DNA of 64,000 nt from Sphingopyxis chilensis (GCF_035930445.1 NZ_CP142394.1:1459501-1523500); one strand, 5' to 3'; numbered from the stretch's first letter, positions 44,055 through 52,539 are shown. Notes: generated by a model from the sequence alone, not told the origin. Translations and numbers: made by a program.

Positions 44055-44492
44055 ATGGATCGGCGGTTGCGAACGATACTCTACATCAGCGATAGCCGGC
44101 TGACTTCGGCCGGCGAGGAGCTCGCGCTGCAATCGCTCGTCTCGGCTGCGCGGGAAAGAAATGCGTTGGCGGGCATCACCGGAGCGCTCATGTTCACGCA
44201 GACGAACTTCATCCAGTTTGTCGAGGGTCCGGAACGCGCGGTCGGGACCCTGCTCGAAGCGCTCGGGCGCGACGAACGGCACGAGAATATGCAAATACTG
44301 CTCGACGGTCGCGCCTCCGACCGACGCTTTGCCCGCTGGACGCTCGCTTATTGCGGTCCGCCGCAATTCGTTCAGGCCGACATCCTCGCGGCGGCCGCCG
44401 GCGGCGACAAGAACGACGATGCGAAGTGGCGCCTCGTTGACATGATATTCGCTTTCGCGGCGGCGGGACATGGATCGAGTGCCGGTCCCTGA
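44055..44492 (+). CDS. BLUF-domain blue-light photoreceptor (flavin-binding)
   Basis: 145 residues: LRTILYISDSRL (conserved Tyr), ARERNALAGITGALMFTQTNFIQFVEGPERAV (Asn and Gln that hydrogen-bond FAD), then the capping helices (LLEALGRDERHENMQILLDG). BLUF-only proteins sense blue light through FAD and act by protein-protein contact. The start may be the ATG used here or a GTG nine bases upstream (148-residue form). It is divergent from a Crp/Fnr gene, a plausible partner or target. Confidence 0.92.
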   Translation: MDRRLRTILYISDSRLTSAGEELALQSLVSAARERNALAGITGALMFTQTNFIQFVEGPERAVGTLLEALGRDERHENMQILLDGRASDRRFARWTLAYCGPPQFVQADILAAAAGGDKNDDAKWRLVDMIFAFAAAGHGSSAGP

Positions 44493-44525
44493 TCCGTCCC
44501 GGGGCCTGTCGGCCGGGGCCATTTC

Positions 44526-44539
44526 ACTATCTGGATCAA
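44526..44539 (+). promoter_or_regulatory. Weak FNR-like site, copy G
   Basis: ACTAT-CTGG-ATCAA has a full right half and a poor left half. No plus-strand gene follows before the convergent ZIP gene, so either an unseen small RNA starts here or the match is chance. Confidence 0.2.
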
Positions 44540-44774
44540 TATCCGCCGGAGATGCGGGACCGCGGGGGAACGAAGCCCCGCGCAGTGCGTCACTTCGGGG
44601 CCGGGTTCGACACGTCGACCCAGCGGTCGCGGTGCCGTCGAGGCAGGCGAGACCTCACCCCTGCGGCCCGCCGGGGGACTAGATCCTCGCAGCGGAGTGA
44701 GAAGGGCCTCGCTCCTTTGGGCGGCGATCATCTTCGCTGCCGGCGATGCCCGCCCCGGGGGAATTCGGGGCCCC

Positions 44775-45560
44775 TTATCCGAGCGTCGTGTCGAGGAACA
44801 GCATGGCGACAAGGCCCACCATCAGACCGGTCGTCGCCTTGCGGCCATCAACCCGGCTGTGCGTATCGGGAATGATCTCCGACGCGACGACCCATATCAT
44901 GGCTCCTGCGGCGAAACCAAGGCCCCAGGGCAATAGCGGGAGCGCAAGGGATACGAGCGCGGCCCCGAACAGCCCCGCCACCGGCTCGACGGCGCCGGAT
45001 GCGAGCGCCGCCCCGATCGAGGCTTTTCGCGAATAGCCGAGGCTCGCGAGCGAACCGGCGACCGCCAGCCCTTCGGGCATATTCTGCAGTCCTATGCCCA
45101 GCGCTGTTGCGGTCCCCGCGGCGACGTCGCCGCCACCGAAGCTCACGCCGACCGCGAGTCCTTCGGGGAAATTATGGAGCGTGATAGCGGCAACGAACAA
45201 CCACACTCGCCGGAAGCGCACATCGGCAATCGCGTCCGGGCCAAGACCGAGACGATCGAGCGGAGGGACGATCGCATTGAGCTGCGCCAGGCAGGCGCCG
45301 CCGATCAGTATCGCCACCACCACGGTCGCCGACGCCATCGCCCGGCTCGCACCCTGCGCCTCCGCCTGTTCGATGCCCGGTATGATCAGCGAGAAGAAGG
45401 AGGCGGCGAGCATGACGCCGGCTGCAAATCCCAGCATCAGATTCTGCTGCGCCTCGGTCGGGCGGCCGATCGACAGGATGGGGAGGGCGCCGGCGACCGT
45501 CGCCAGCCCCGCGAGGAGGCTGGCGACAAACGCCGTCAGGACGATTGAGTCGGCGATCAT
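44775..45560 (-). CDS. ZIP family metal transporter
   Basis: 261 residues, eight helices. The metal-site motifs ITLHNFPEGLAVGVSFGGG (helix IV) and IGLQNMPEGLAVAGSLASLG (helix V) are intact, with a loop carrying IEQAEAQG. ZIP proteins import Zn, Mn or Fe. The ATG overlaps the stop of the manganese catalase gene (ATGA), which points to Mn2+ supply for that enzyme (inference). Confidence 0.92.
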   Translation of the reverse strand: MIADSIVLTAFVASLLAGLATVAGALPILSIGRPTEAQQNLMLGFAAGVMLAASFFSLIIPGIEQAEAQGASRAMASATVVVAILIGGACLAQLNAIVPPLDRLGLGPDAIADVRFRRVWLFVAAITLHNFPEGLAVGVSFGGGDVAAGTATALGIGLQNMPEGLAVAGSLASLGYSRKASIGAALASGAVEPVAGLFGAALVSLALPLLPWGLGFAAGAMIWVVASEIIPDTHSRVDGRKATTGLMVGLVAMLFLDTTLG

Positions 45561-46537
45561 TCGCCGCCGTTGTCGGCGGCGGTCGCTTCGGTCCGGCCCT
45601 GGCTCATGGCCTTCGCCTCCTTCATGTCGGCGGCGCCGCCCATATCCTCGTCGGTCGTCTTGCCCGCACCGGGCCCCGCGCCGAGATCGGCGCCGGTCGT
45701 CGGGTTCGCGTCGGGCCGCGACTGGAGCCGGGTCATCATCGCTTCATAGGCCGCCATCTGCGTGTCACTGATCTCTACCGTCGGCTGACCGTCGCCGCCG
45801 TCGAGCGGCAGGTTGCCGGCGACATCGTCCAGTCGTTCCCACTGTTCCCCTTCGTTCCAGGGGCCGGTCATATCGCCTTCGCCCTGCGACGTGTTCACAT
45901 ACATGTTCGCGTAAGGCGCGAGACCGGGAAGCTTGCCCGAGGGGAAATTGTCGGTGATCGAATAGAGCGCTTTCTCGAAGCTTTTCTGATGCGCCACCTC
46001 GCGGGTCATCAGGAAGCCGAGCGCATCCTTGATTCCGGGATCGTCGGTGATGTTGATCAGCCGCTCGTAGATGATTTTCGCGCGGCTTTCGGCCGCGATG
46101 TTCGACCGAAGATCGCACGTCGGATCGCCGCGGCTGTCGATATAGGCGGCGCTCCACGGAACTCCCGAACTGTTGGTCAGCGACGGCCCGCCGCCGTAGA
46201 GCAGCGACTGGGTATGGCTGTTTCCGCCGGCGTTGAGCGACATGTATAGATCGGCTTCTTCGAGCGCGGCTTCGGACAGTTCGGATTTGACGCCCTTGTT
46301 GAGCATCGCGACGATCGAACCGATCACTTCGAGGTGGCTGAGTTCTTCGGTGGCGATGTCGAGCAGCATGTCCTTGCGGCCCGGATCGTCCTCGGCGAGA
46401 CCTTGGGTGAAATAGCGCATCGCGGCGGCAAGCTCGCCATCGGGGCCTCCGAACTGCTCGAGAAGAAGCGAGGCGAGCGCCGGATTGGGCTCGGCTACGC
46501 GAACGGTATATTGCAAGCGCTTGTTGTGCATGAACAT
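45557..46537 (-). CDS. Manganese catalase
   Basis: 326 residues. The ferritin-like core has the di-manganese ligands in GELAAAMRYFTQGL, IATEELSHLEVIGSIVAML and LTREVAHQKSFEKAL-type helices, plus SLLYGGGPSLTNSSG and NMYVNTSQGEGDMTGPWN typical of this non-haem catalase. The C-terminal ~55 residues are Gly/Asp/Thr-rich. AAGGAGA precedes the ATG. It disproportionates H2O2 and is often induced by desiccation or general stress. An FNR-like site lies 60 bp upstream; a ZIP transporter follows in the operon. Confidence 0.95.
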   Translation of the reverse strand: MFMHNKRLQYTVRVAEPNPALASLLLEQFGGPDGELAAAMRYFTQGLAEDDPGRKDMLLDIATEELSHLEVIGSIVAMLNKGVKSELSEAALEEADLYMSLNAGGNSHTQSLLYGGGPSLTNSSGVPWSAAYIDSRGDPTCDLRSNIAAESRAKIIYERLINITDDPGIKDALGFLMTREVAHQKSFEKALYSITDNFPSGKLPGLAPYANMYVNTSQGEGDMTGPWNEGEQWERLDDVAGNLPLDGGDGQPTVEISDTQMAAYEAMMTRLQSRPDANPTTGADLGAGPGAGKTTDEDMGGAADMKEAKAMSQGRTEATAADNGGE

Positions 46538-46596
46538 GACGGCAATCTCCTTCGTAGATTGGGAGAGCGCCGGGTAGCGGCGGCATGTTCCGGCCT

Positions 46597-46610
46597 TTGC
46601 CGCAGGTTAA
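46597..46610. promoter_or_regulatory. FNR-like site, copy H
   Basis: TTGCC-GCAG-GTTAA (reverse: TTAAC-CTGC-GGCAA). A minus-strand TACCCG at 46571-46576 lies at the class II distance for a start near 46563, ahead of the catalase gene. Confidence 0.4.
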
Positions 46611-46654
46611 GAACCGCACCGCCGCGCAAATCCCCCGGCGGATGCCGTGAAAGG

Positions 46655-47059
46655 GGGCGGGCGCATTGGTCGAGCCCCGGGTCGGTGCTGGCGACTTTGC
46701 TCTGGCTCGCGGCCACGACTGGTTTCAGCGGCTACGCGTCGGGTTTCGGTGATCATGATACGACCCATGGCTCGCTTGGCGCGGTCGTCGTCCTGCTTAT
46801 GTGGCTTCATCTTTCGGCCTACGCCGTCCTGCTCGGGGCGCTGGTCAACGCCGAGACCGAACGTCGGGCCGCGCGCGATACCATCACCGGGTTCGCGCGG
46901 CCGATGTGCGAGCGCGGTGCGGCGATGGCCGACAGCAGTGCGGCCCCGGAAAGATCGCGTCCCGATTGCCGCGGGCGCCAGACGGGAGGGCTAATCGGCT
47001 TCGGTCTGCCCTCGCTCGAGCCCGCGGGTGCCGGGGCGGAGCGCGGGGTACCGCGGTAG
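46655..47059 (+). pseudogene. 5'-truncated YihY/BrkB family gene
   Basis: From about 46667 the frame encodes the C-terminal end of YihY/virulence factor BrkB proteins: WSSPGSVLATLLWLAATTGF, HGSLGAVVVLLMWLHLSAYAVLL and GALVNAETERRAARDTITG. The roughly 200 residues that normally precede are absent; upstream sequence is the Mn-catalase promoter region. No start codon or ribosome-binding site suits it. It converges on and overlaps the GFA gene by 69 bases. Confidence 0.8.
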
Positions 47060-47476
47060 AAATGCCATCATCGGCATCCAGCTCGGCGCCTTCGCGGCAT
47101 AGATGTGAAAAGCCGGTGCGACCGCTTCGGGGTCGTCGAGCGTTCCGGCCGCGATGTCGATCTCGTCGGGCTGATGGCGAACATGGATCGTCAGCGGGGA
47201 GCCGCATTCGCGGCAAAAGCTCCGCGAGCCGAAGTCGGTCGAAGCGAAGCTGCCGACATGGCGGTCGCCTGCGATGATGCGATAGCGATCGAGATGGACG
47301 GTGGTGAACACCATGCCCCCGCTGCCCGACACGCGCTGACAGACGCGGCAATGACACCAGCCCGTGTCATAGGGCATCTCGTCGAGGCGGTATCGTACCA
47401 GGCCGCATGCACAGCCGCCTTCCAGCGGAACAGACTTCGCCGTTGCTGCCGGCGCCTCTTGTCCTGGATCGCTCAC
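46991..47476 (-). CDS. GFA (glutathione-dependent formaldehyde-activating-like) family protein
   Basis: 161 residues with the zinc-binding Cys pattern of the GFA/CENP-V fold: GGCACGLVRY, GWCHCRVCQRVSG and SFCRECGSPLTI. Fold is a beta-tent carrying structural zinc and a possible thiol-dependent lyase site. Most members are not true formaldehyde-activating enzymes. The C-terminal end overlaps the yihY remnant on the other strand. Confidence 0.9.
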   Translation of the reverse strand: MSDPGQEAPAATAKSVPLEGGCACGLVRYRLDEMPYDTGWCHCRVCQRVSGSGGMVFTTVHLDRYRIIAGDRHVGSFASTDFGSRSFCRECGSPLTIHVRHQPDEIDIAAGTLDDPEAVAPAFHIYAAKAPSWMPMMAFLPRYPALRPGTRGLERGQTEAD

Positions 47477-47739
47477 GCATCGGCCTTTCGCTTTTTCGAT
47501 ATCCTCTCACGTCACGGCGTCAGAAGAGTCGGAGGAATTTCTTCCGCCGCTTCTTTCGATCCTTGGCCGTCTCCGTCCGCTCTTTTGAATTCGCTGCGTC
47601 CTCTATCGTTCCGCGTTTCGGCCGTTCGGGGCACGGGATCGCGTGAGCGGGTCTTGCAGAAGCGGGGATTCGAGCCGTCCCTTTCGCAACGGCGATGGTG
47701 GCGATTGACCCGCCGACGATCGACGCCCGCAAGGTTTCG

Positions 47740-48003
47740 CTATCGGGTTCGTGTCGCGGCGGGCGAAGGCCGGTCGATCCCGTATCTGTCCGACGGAGCA
47801 GGATGCGTCCTCAGGCGCGGCGCCGCGTCGTTGCCGGCCGACAGTCGTTCGAGAACCGCGGTCCAGAACGCGGTTTCGTCATGCGCTCCGCGCGCGCGCG
47901 ACCAGCTGATTTGCCGGCGCAGCCTTTCCTCGGCGCTTCCCGCATAAAGGGCCCGCGCATCGCGCGCGCAGCTCATGATCAATATCTCTGAATAGGACGC
48001 CAT
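47740..48003 (-). CDS. Small uncharacterised basic protein
   Basis: 87 residues. The first ~55 (DARALYAGSAEERLRRQISW, ARGAHDETAFWTAVLERLS) look like a genuine helical protein; the tail is Arg/Pro-rich. GAAGGCG lies seven bases before the ATG. Flanking sequence is decayed, so it may be a real small gene or a remnant. Confidence 0.42.
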   Translation of the reverse strand: MASYSEILIMSCARDARALYAGSAEERLRRQISWSRARGAHDETAFWTAVLERLSAGNDAAPRLRTHPAPSDRYGIDRPSPAATRTR

Positions 48004-48230
48004 CTCGATCGCCTTCAGCGGTCCGCATCGGCGACCGCGAACCGTATAATATCACAGATCGCACACCAAAGGCTGATCCATGATGTCGAGGACGATCCAG
48101 GCGGCGCTTATTTTGTTAATCTGCCTCAAGTCATGTCGACGTGCGTCCAAGCAGGGCTCGTTCGGTCATCGTGGTCCGGTCGCACTGGGGCCGATGTCAT
48201 CTGCGAAGCGGCCGGCAAAGAGTCATTCAG

Positions 48231-48389
48231 TCACTCGGGGTAAAAGCGACCGCGCCAGTGCCGGTAGTTCCAACCCGAACAGCCGATAACCGGCGTTGTT
48301 GCGCCATGACATGATCCGATCAAACCGATAAGGCTTCGCGGCGGCCTTGGCTGCGCCTCGGATAGTTGGTGCCCCGTCCGCTCGGACAT
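48231..48389 (-). pseudogene. 5' fragment of a DUF72 family gene
   Basis: 52 codons from an ATG at 48389. After an unmatched leader the end reads PVIGCSGWNYRHWRGRFYPE, the diagnostic N-terminus of DUF72 proteins, and then stops at TGA. The ~230 residues that should follow are absent in all frames. The junction at about 48231 therefore marks a deletion or insertion boundary. Confidence 0.72.
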
Positions 48390-48401
48390 TTCTGTGGGAG
48401 T

Positions 48402-48449
48402 AGGCCCGCCCGCAGTCGAGGGGGTAGGAGTGCGGGCGGGCCTCGTTTT
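48402..48449 (+). terminator. Long hairpin with T-tract
   Basis: AGGCCCGCCCGCA pairs perfectly with TGCGGGCGGGCCT across a 16-base loop, followed by CGTTTTA. It has terminator form but no intact gene precedes it; it may be left from a lost gene. Confidence 0.6.
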
Positions 48450-48575
48450 ACCAAAGCGCGAACCCCCGCATTCGATCCCTCGAAGCGAAATTTTCGATGC
48501 GAGCGGAAATAGCGAGCCAAATTGTCGCTGTCACTCGCGTGCCGCTTCGCTTTCGGCGGCGGGCGGGCGGAGCGG

Positions 48576-48600
48576 TGAACCATTGCGCCGGCGCCACGTT
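48576..48600 (+). promoter_or_regulatory. Possible EcfG promoter (TGAAC-N16-CGTT)
   Basis: One mismatch in the -35; 60 bp before the small gene at 48660. Confidence 0.28.
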
Positions 48601-48659
48601 GCTCCTTCGTCCCCGACCCGCGCGGCAGCCGCGCGAAGACGATGTGGAGCGCAGCGACG

Positions 48660-48848
48660 ATGCACATATTCGCAAAGTTTCTGGCGGAAGCGCAGGCCGA
48701 TCTCGATCAGCTGCGGCGCCTCGCGGACGCGCTGGTCACCAGTGAGGCGCCCCGGGACGATGTGCCCAACGCCCTTTGGGAAAAAATCGCCGAACAGGAA
48801 CGGTTTATCGAGCGAATGCGGCCGTATGACTCCGCAAGCCGTGGGTGA
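48660..48848 (+). CDS. Small helical uncharacterised protein
   Basis: 62 residues: MHIFAKFLAEAQADLDQLRR, LADALVTSEAPRDDVPNALW, EKIAEQERFIERMRPY. It is amphipathic and coiled-coil-like with no membrane segment. A GGAGCG lies nine bases upstream. A near-consensus promoter precedes it. No named family recognised. Confidence 0.58.
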   Translation: MHIFAKFLAEAQADLDQLRRLADALVTSEAPRDDVPNALWEKIAEQERFIERMRPYDSASRG

Positions 48849-48927
48849 GTCCGGGGTCTGGCGGCGAGCGTCCTCGTCCGATCGCGCACCCGGGCACCGC
48901 GCGCATTCCGCTGGTCGGCGACCGAAA

Positions 48928-48941
48928 TTGCCGCATGTTAA
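48928..48941. promoter_or_regulatory. FNR-like site, copy I
   Basis: TTGCC-GCAT-GTTAA, nearly identical to copy H (TTGCC-GCAG-GTTAA). It lies 30 bp upstream of the EcfG-type promoter of the second DUF4142 gene. Confidence 0.4.
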
Positions 48942-48971
48942 TCAAACGCCGCCTTGGATCTGGCCGCCGGC

Positions 48972-48997
48972 GCAACCCGGGCGCAGCGCTCCTCGTT
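48972..48997 (+). promoter_or_regulatory. EcfG-type promoter (GCAAC-N17-CGTT) of the second DUF4142 gene
   Basis: The predicted start is near 49004, giving a 25-nt leader with the AAAAGGAGA ribosome-binding site. Confidence 0.48.
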
Positions 48998-49028
48998 CCA
49001 GGATAGCGCGCCGAAAAGGAGACACGCA

Positions 49029-49652
49029 ATGCACCGCTATTCGCTTTCCCTGTTCATCCTCCCCTTTCTTGCGGCCTGCGGTGGGTCGGAACGCGACGCG
49101 GGCGAAGTCGCGCGCCAGTCCGAGGCCTCGACGCCCGCAGCGCCGGCGGGCGCCACGCGCGCACCGCTCTCGTCGGCGGACGCGCCCGATCCCCAGTCTT
49201 TTGTGACGCAAACCGGGGAAACGCTTCTCTACGAGATCGCCGCAGCGCGCATCGCCCGCGAGCGCACGCGGTCTAATGCGGTGCGCGATTATGCGAACAG
49301 CGTTGCCGAGACAAATGGCGAAGCCGCGGCCAAACTCAGATCGGCGGCCGCGAGCGGGCGTTGGATCGTGCCGCGCGGAGCCGACGATCGCCAGCGGGCG
49401 GCGCTGGCCGCGTTGGAGAAAGCGGCCGATTTCGACGCTGCCTATCTTGAGCAGCAACGAAGGGCGCATGAGCAGATTCTCGGCAATTTGCGCCGCTTCG
49501 CATCGAAAGGGAGCAGCGCGCCGCTGCGGGCGTTCGCGGCCGATGCCGCCGCCACCGTCAATCGCCATCGGCAGATGCTGCGCGCGATCGAGACGATCGG
49601 ACCCGCAGACGGGCGGACCGAAGCCGGCGACGGGGATGGCGAAGGCCGGTGA
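49029..49652 (+). CDS. DUF4142 lipoprotein (second copy)
   Basis: 207 residues. Signal LFILPFLAAC (Cys17), Ala/Pro/Thr linker, then a DUF4142 bundle: SFVTQTGETLLYEIAAARIA, AVRDYANSVAETNGEAAAKL, ALAALEKAADFDAAYLEQQRRAHEQILGNL and VNRHRQMLRAIETIG. It is a diverged paralogue of 14097-14681, with the same domain order and an EcfG-type promoter. Confidence 0.88.
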   Translation: MHRYSLSLFILPFLAACGGSERDAGEVARQSEASTPAAPAGATRAPLSSADAPDPQSFVTQTGETLLYEIAAARIARERTRSNAVRDYANSVAETNGEAAAKLRSAAASGRWIVPRGADDRQRAALAALEKAADFDAAYLEQQRRAHEQILGNLRRFASKGSSAPLRAFAADAAATVNRHRQMLRAIETIGPADGRTEAGDGDGEGR

Positions 49653-49779
49653 GGCGTTGCCGGCACGCCCCCCCGGGGCGGTCCGGCGTTCGCGACAGGA
49701 TGGCCGCCGGCGTTCGACCGGCGCGCGGGCGGTGGGCCTGCGCGGCATTATGGGCGCGCGGCCGGGGGATATTCCCCCA

Positions 49780-49793
49780 TTGATCCACTTTAT
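49780..49793. promoter_or_regulatory. Weak FNR-like site, copy O
   Basis: TTGAT-CCAC-TTTAT: full left half, three of five in the right half. It lies 55 bp before the glycosyltransferase gene at 49848. Confidence 0.22.
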
Positions 49794-49847
49794 CGAATTC
49801 GTCCGCCCGGCCGCGGAAACATCGCGTCGCCGGGTAATTGACCCCGC

Positions 49848-50963
49848 ATGAAAATCGCCCCTCCGAGTTCGCGTCCGAAGCTGCCGGCAACCTATGTTCT
49901 GCCGCTGGCAGCGTCGCGTTCGCACGCGACGCGGCTCGGTGGCTATCTTTCCCGGCTCAGCCGCGAGATCGACGAAGTGATCGTCGTCGATGGATCCCCG
50001 CCCGACATATTCGCCGCCCACCACCGCGCCTGGTCGGGACGGGTCCGCCACATGCGTCCCGTCCAGAAAACGACCAACGGCAAGGTCGGCGGCGTGATGA
50101 CGGGCGTTGCGGCGGCTAGCCACGAACCGATTATCCTTGCCGACGACGATGTTCGCTACCGCCGCGCCGAGCTTTCGCGCGTGTTTGAGCTGCTCGCGAC
50201 GCATGATGCCGTCAGACCGCAGAATTTCTTCTGGCCGCTCCCGTGGCACGCGCGCTGGGACACCGCGCGCATTCTTATCAATCGCGTCGCCGGAGGGGAC
50301 TGGCCCGGCACGCTGGGGGTGCGGCGGTCGAGCCTGCTGAAGGTCGGCGGCTACTCGGGCGACGTCCTGTTCGAAAATCTCGAGATGATACGCTCGATCG
50401 AGGCCGGCGGCGGCCGTGAAGCGGTGCCGCTCGACCTGTTCGTTGCGCGGCGGCCACCCGATGCGCGGCATTTTCTCTCGCAGCGCACGCGTCAGGCCTA
50501 TGACGAGTGGGCGCGGCCCGAGCGCTTCGTCGCGCAATTGAGCTTGCTTCCCGCCGCGCTTCTGCTCGCGACTGCGGGCGGGCCGGAGGCGGTGATCGCG
50601 GCGGGCGCGGCGAGCATCCCGATCGCGGAATTCGGCCGCCGAAAGGCTGGAGGCGGCCGGGTGTTTCTCCCGAGCAGCGCGCTTTGGACGCCCGCCTGGC
50701 TCGCCGAACGGTCGATCACATCGTGGCTCGCGCTTGCGGCGAGGACGGTTTTTGGCGGTGTGCGATATCGAGCGACCCGACTGAAGCGCGCGGCGACACC
50801 GCGCGGGGAACTTGTTCGGCGCGTGGCGATGCTCGATCTTGGCTGCCATGCTTTGCCGGCCCCGCCTGTCGTGCCGCGCGTGTCGTCGCTGCAATCTTGC
50901 GCTTCGGCTGCGGCGCGCGGCGCGGGCGGCGCTGCGGCGCGCGCGGAAGGCCCTGCGAAATGA
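49848..50963 (+). CDS. GT2-type glycosyltransferase
   Basis: 371 residues. GT-A features: TYVLPLAASRSHATRLGGYL, IDEVIVVDGSPPDIF, GKVGGVMTGVAAASHEPIILADDDVRY (DxD-like DDD metal site), and LKVGGYSGDVLFENLEMIRSI. C-terminal residues ~225-340 contain two or three hydrophobic segments. The extreme C-terminus (from ~335) is low complexity, and the true end of the conserved part may be earlier. No Shine-Dalgarno is evident; the ATG follows AATTGACCCCGC directly. Acceptor unknown. Confidence 0.8.
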   Translation: MKIAPPSSRPKLPATYVLPLAASRSHATRLGGYLSRLSREIDEVIVVDGSPPDIFAAHHRAWSGRVRHMRPVQKTTNGKVGGVMTGVAAASHEPIILADDDVRYRRAELSRVFELLATHDAVRPQNFFWPLPWHARWDTARILINRVAGGDWPGTLGVRRSSLLKVGGYSGDVLFENLEMIRSIEAGGGREAVPLDLFVARRPPDARHFLSQRTRQAYDEWARPERFVAQLSLLPAALLLATAGGPEAVIAAGAASIPIAEFGRRKAGGGRVFLPSSALWTPAWLAERSITSWLALAARTVFGGVRYRATRLKRAATPRGELVRRVAMLDLGCHALPAPPVVPRVSSLQSCASAAARGAGGAAARAEGPAK

Positions 50964-51023
50964 CAAGGCGGCTCGAGCGCCGGCCTTCGGTCTCGACCGC
51001 GTGCACGCGCGCATCCCTTGGCG

Positions 51024-51048
51024 GCAACTTACGCGCCGTTCCATCGTT
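51024..51048 (+). promoter_or_regulatory. EcfG-type promoter (GCAAC-N16-CGTT) of the hemerythrin gene
   Basis: GGCAACTT, then CGTT 16 bases after GCAAC. The predicted start near 51055 fits translation from 51082 with GGAGA upstream. Confidence 0.5.
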
Positions 51049-51081
51049 TCTGCGGGGGGGCGGGAGCAGATGGAGACCGCA

Positions 51082-51582
51082 ATGAAACCGACCGACATGG
51101 ATGCCACTCACATTCTCGCTGCCGACCACCGGACGGTGGAGGGCCTGTTCGAGGAATTCGAGAAGGCGACCGGTTCCGATCGTAAGGCGAAGCTGGCCGC
51201 GCAGATCTGTACCGAGCTCAAGATCCACGCCCAGATCGAGGAAGAAGTGTTCTACCCGGCGCTTCGGGGCAAGATCGACGACGACCTGCTCAACGAGGCC
51301 TATGTCGAACATGACGGCGCCAAGCTGCTGATCAACGATATCGAGAAGTCGGGACCCGACGATCGCTTTTTCGATGCGAAGGTCACGGTGCTGTCCGAGG
51401 AGATCAAGCATCATGTGAAGGAAGAGGAAAAGCAGCAGGAAAATATGTTCCAGCAGGCGCGCGCCGCCGATGTCGATCTCGATGCGCTCGGCGAGCAAAT
51501 GCTCGCGCGCAAGGAGCAGCTCAAGGCCCAGGCCGAGAAGGGTGGCTTGCCGCCCGCCGAGCTTGCGGTGATGCGCGTCTGA
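51082..51582 (+). CDS. Soluble hemerythrin-domain protein
   Basis: 166 residues: THILAADHRTVEGLFEEFEK, HAQIEEEVFYPALRG, HDGAKLLINDIEK and HHVKEEEKQQENMFQ supply the His and Glu ligands of a HHE di-iron bundle. Unlike 24762-25334 it has no membrane helix. An ATG four codons upstream is also possible. Likely roles are O2/NO binding, iron storage or peroxide protection. Confidence 0.9.
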   Translation: MKPTDMDATHILAADHRTVEGLFEEFEKATGSDRKAKLAAQICTELKIHAQIEEEVFYPALRGKIDDDLLNEAYVEHDGAKLLINDIEKSGPDDRFFDAKVTVLSEEIKHHVKEEEKQQENMFQQARAADVDLDALGEQMLARKEQLKAQAEKGGLPPAELAVMRV

Positions 51583-51763
51583 GCAGGTTGCGTTTTGCCG
51601 CGGCGCGGAGGCGGGACGCCAGCGTCGCGGCGAAGGGCCCGCTCTTCCGGCGCGCCGAAACCGGGGCAAGTCTCCCGGCCTGGGAGCCCGGCTGAGCGGC
51701 CGGAGCAGGGCGCCGGCATCTCCATATGGATTTGTTCTTCGTCGGTAGAGTCAGGATGACGAG

Positions 51764-52273
51764 ATGAGCCTTCGCGACCCGGTCGAGATTCAGACCCGCC
51801 GCCTCGCGGCGGCGCTGGCGGGCTCCGGCCTTCGCATCGCCACCGCCGAGAGCTGCACGGGTGGGCAGCTCGCGGCGCTGTTCGCCCGCGACGTCGAACT
51901 TGGGCCCAGTCTAGAGCGCGGCTTCATCGTCTATTCGATCGACGCGAAATGCGAAATGCTCGGGGTGAGCAGGGATGACGCCGAACGCTGCGAAGCCGTC
52001 AATCCGGATGTCGCGCGTGCGATGGCGCAGGGTGCGCTCGATCGCGCCCGGGCGGATGTCGCGGCGGCAATAACGGGGTTTTGCGGTCCGCAGGAGAAGG
52101 ACGAAGAGGTCGGTCTGGTATATGTCGCGACCGCCGACCGCGACGCGTTGCGGATCGAGGAACATCATTTCGGAGACGTCGGCCGCGAGACCGTTCTCGG
52201 ATTGGCGGCAGGGGTCGCTGTCGCGATGCTCGCCGATGCAGCCGAGCGGCTCGGCCAAACGCGTGGCGCCTAG
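51764..52273 (+). CDS. pncC: CinA-family nicotinamide-nucleotide amidase
   Basis: 169 residues. RIATAESCTGGQLAALF with the catalytic Ser/Cys-Thr-Gly-Gly block, FIVYSIDAKCEMLGV and AAITGFCGPQEKDEEVGLVYVA identify the stand-alone C-terminal CinA (PncC) domain, which deamidates NMN in NAD recycling. Motif and length fit well. There is no strong ribosome-binding site; the gene stands alone. Confidence 0.9.
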   Translation: MSLRDPVEIQTRRLAAALAGSGLRIATAESCTGGQLAALFARDVELGPSLERGFIVYSIDAKCEMLGVSRDDAERCEAVNPDVARAMAQGALDRARADVAAAITGFCGPQEKDEEVGLVYVATADRDALRIEEHHFGDVGRETVLGLAAGVAVAMLADAAERLGQTRGA

Positions 52274-52539
52274 CCCCGGAGAAAGACAAGAGTCGGCCCT
52301 GTCTGCGCGGCGGGAAGCTGTCTCGCCTTGCCCCCCGTTTACCGGCCCGCCAATGCCGCGCGCGGCCCGCGCGGGTCCCGTCGCGGGAACCCTCTTGCGC
52401 GGTCGAACATTCTTGATGGACCGATCGGGATCGAACCTCGCCATGAAATCGGGATTTCGCGGGCGCGGTCGAGCGGGACGATTGGCGGAAATCGCCCCTC
52501 GTTAGCCTGCCGATCGGCTGGAAGGAGACAGGGTCCACG

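Noticed and set aside
47520..47732. 70-codon minus-strand frame ending in a Lys/Arg-rich tail
   Set aside because: No ribosome-binding site and no recognisable content in a decayed region.
52386..52411. GGAAC-N17-CATT upstream of the KaiC-like gene
   Set aside because: Weak -10, and 130 bp from the start codon; not distinguishable from background.
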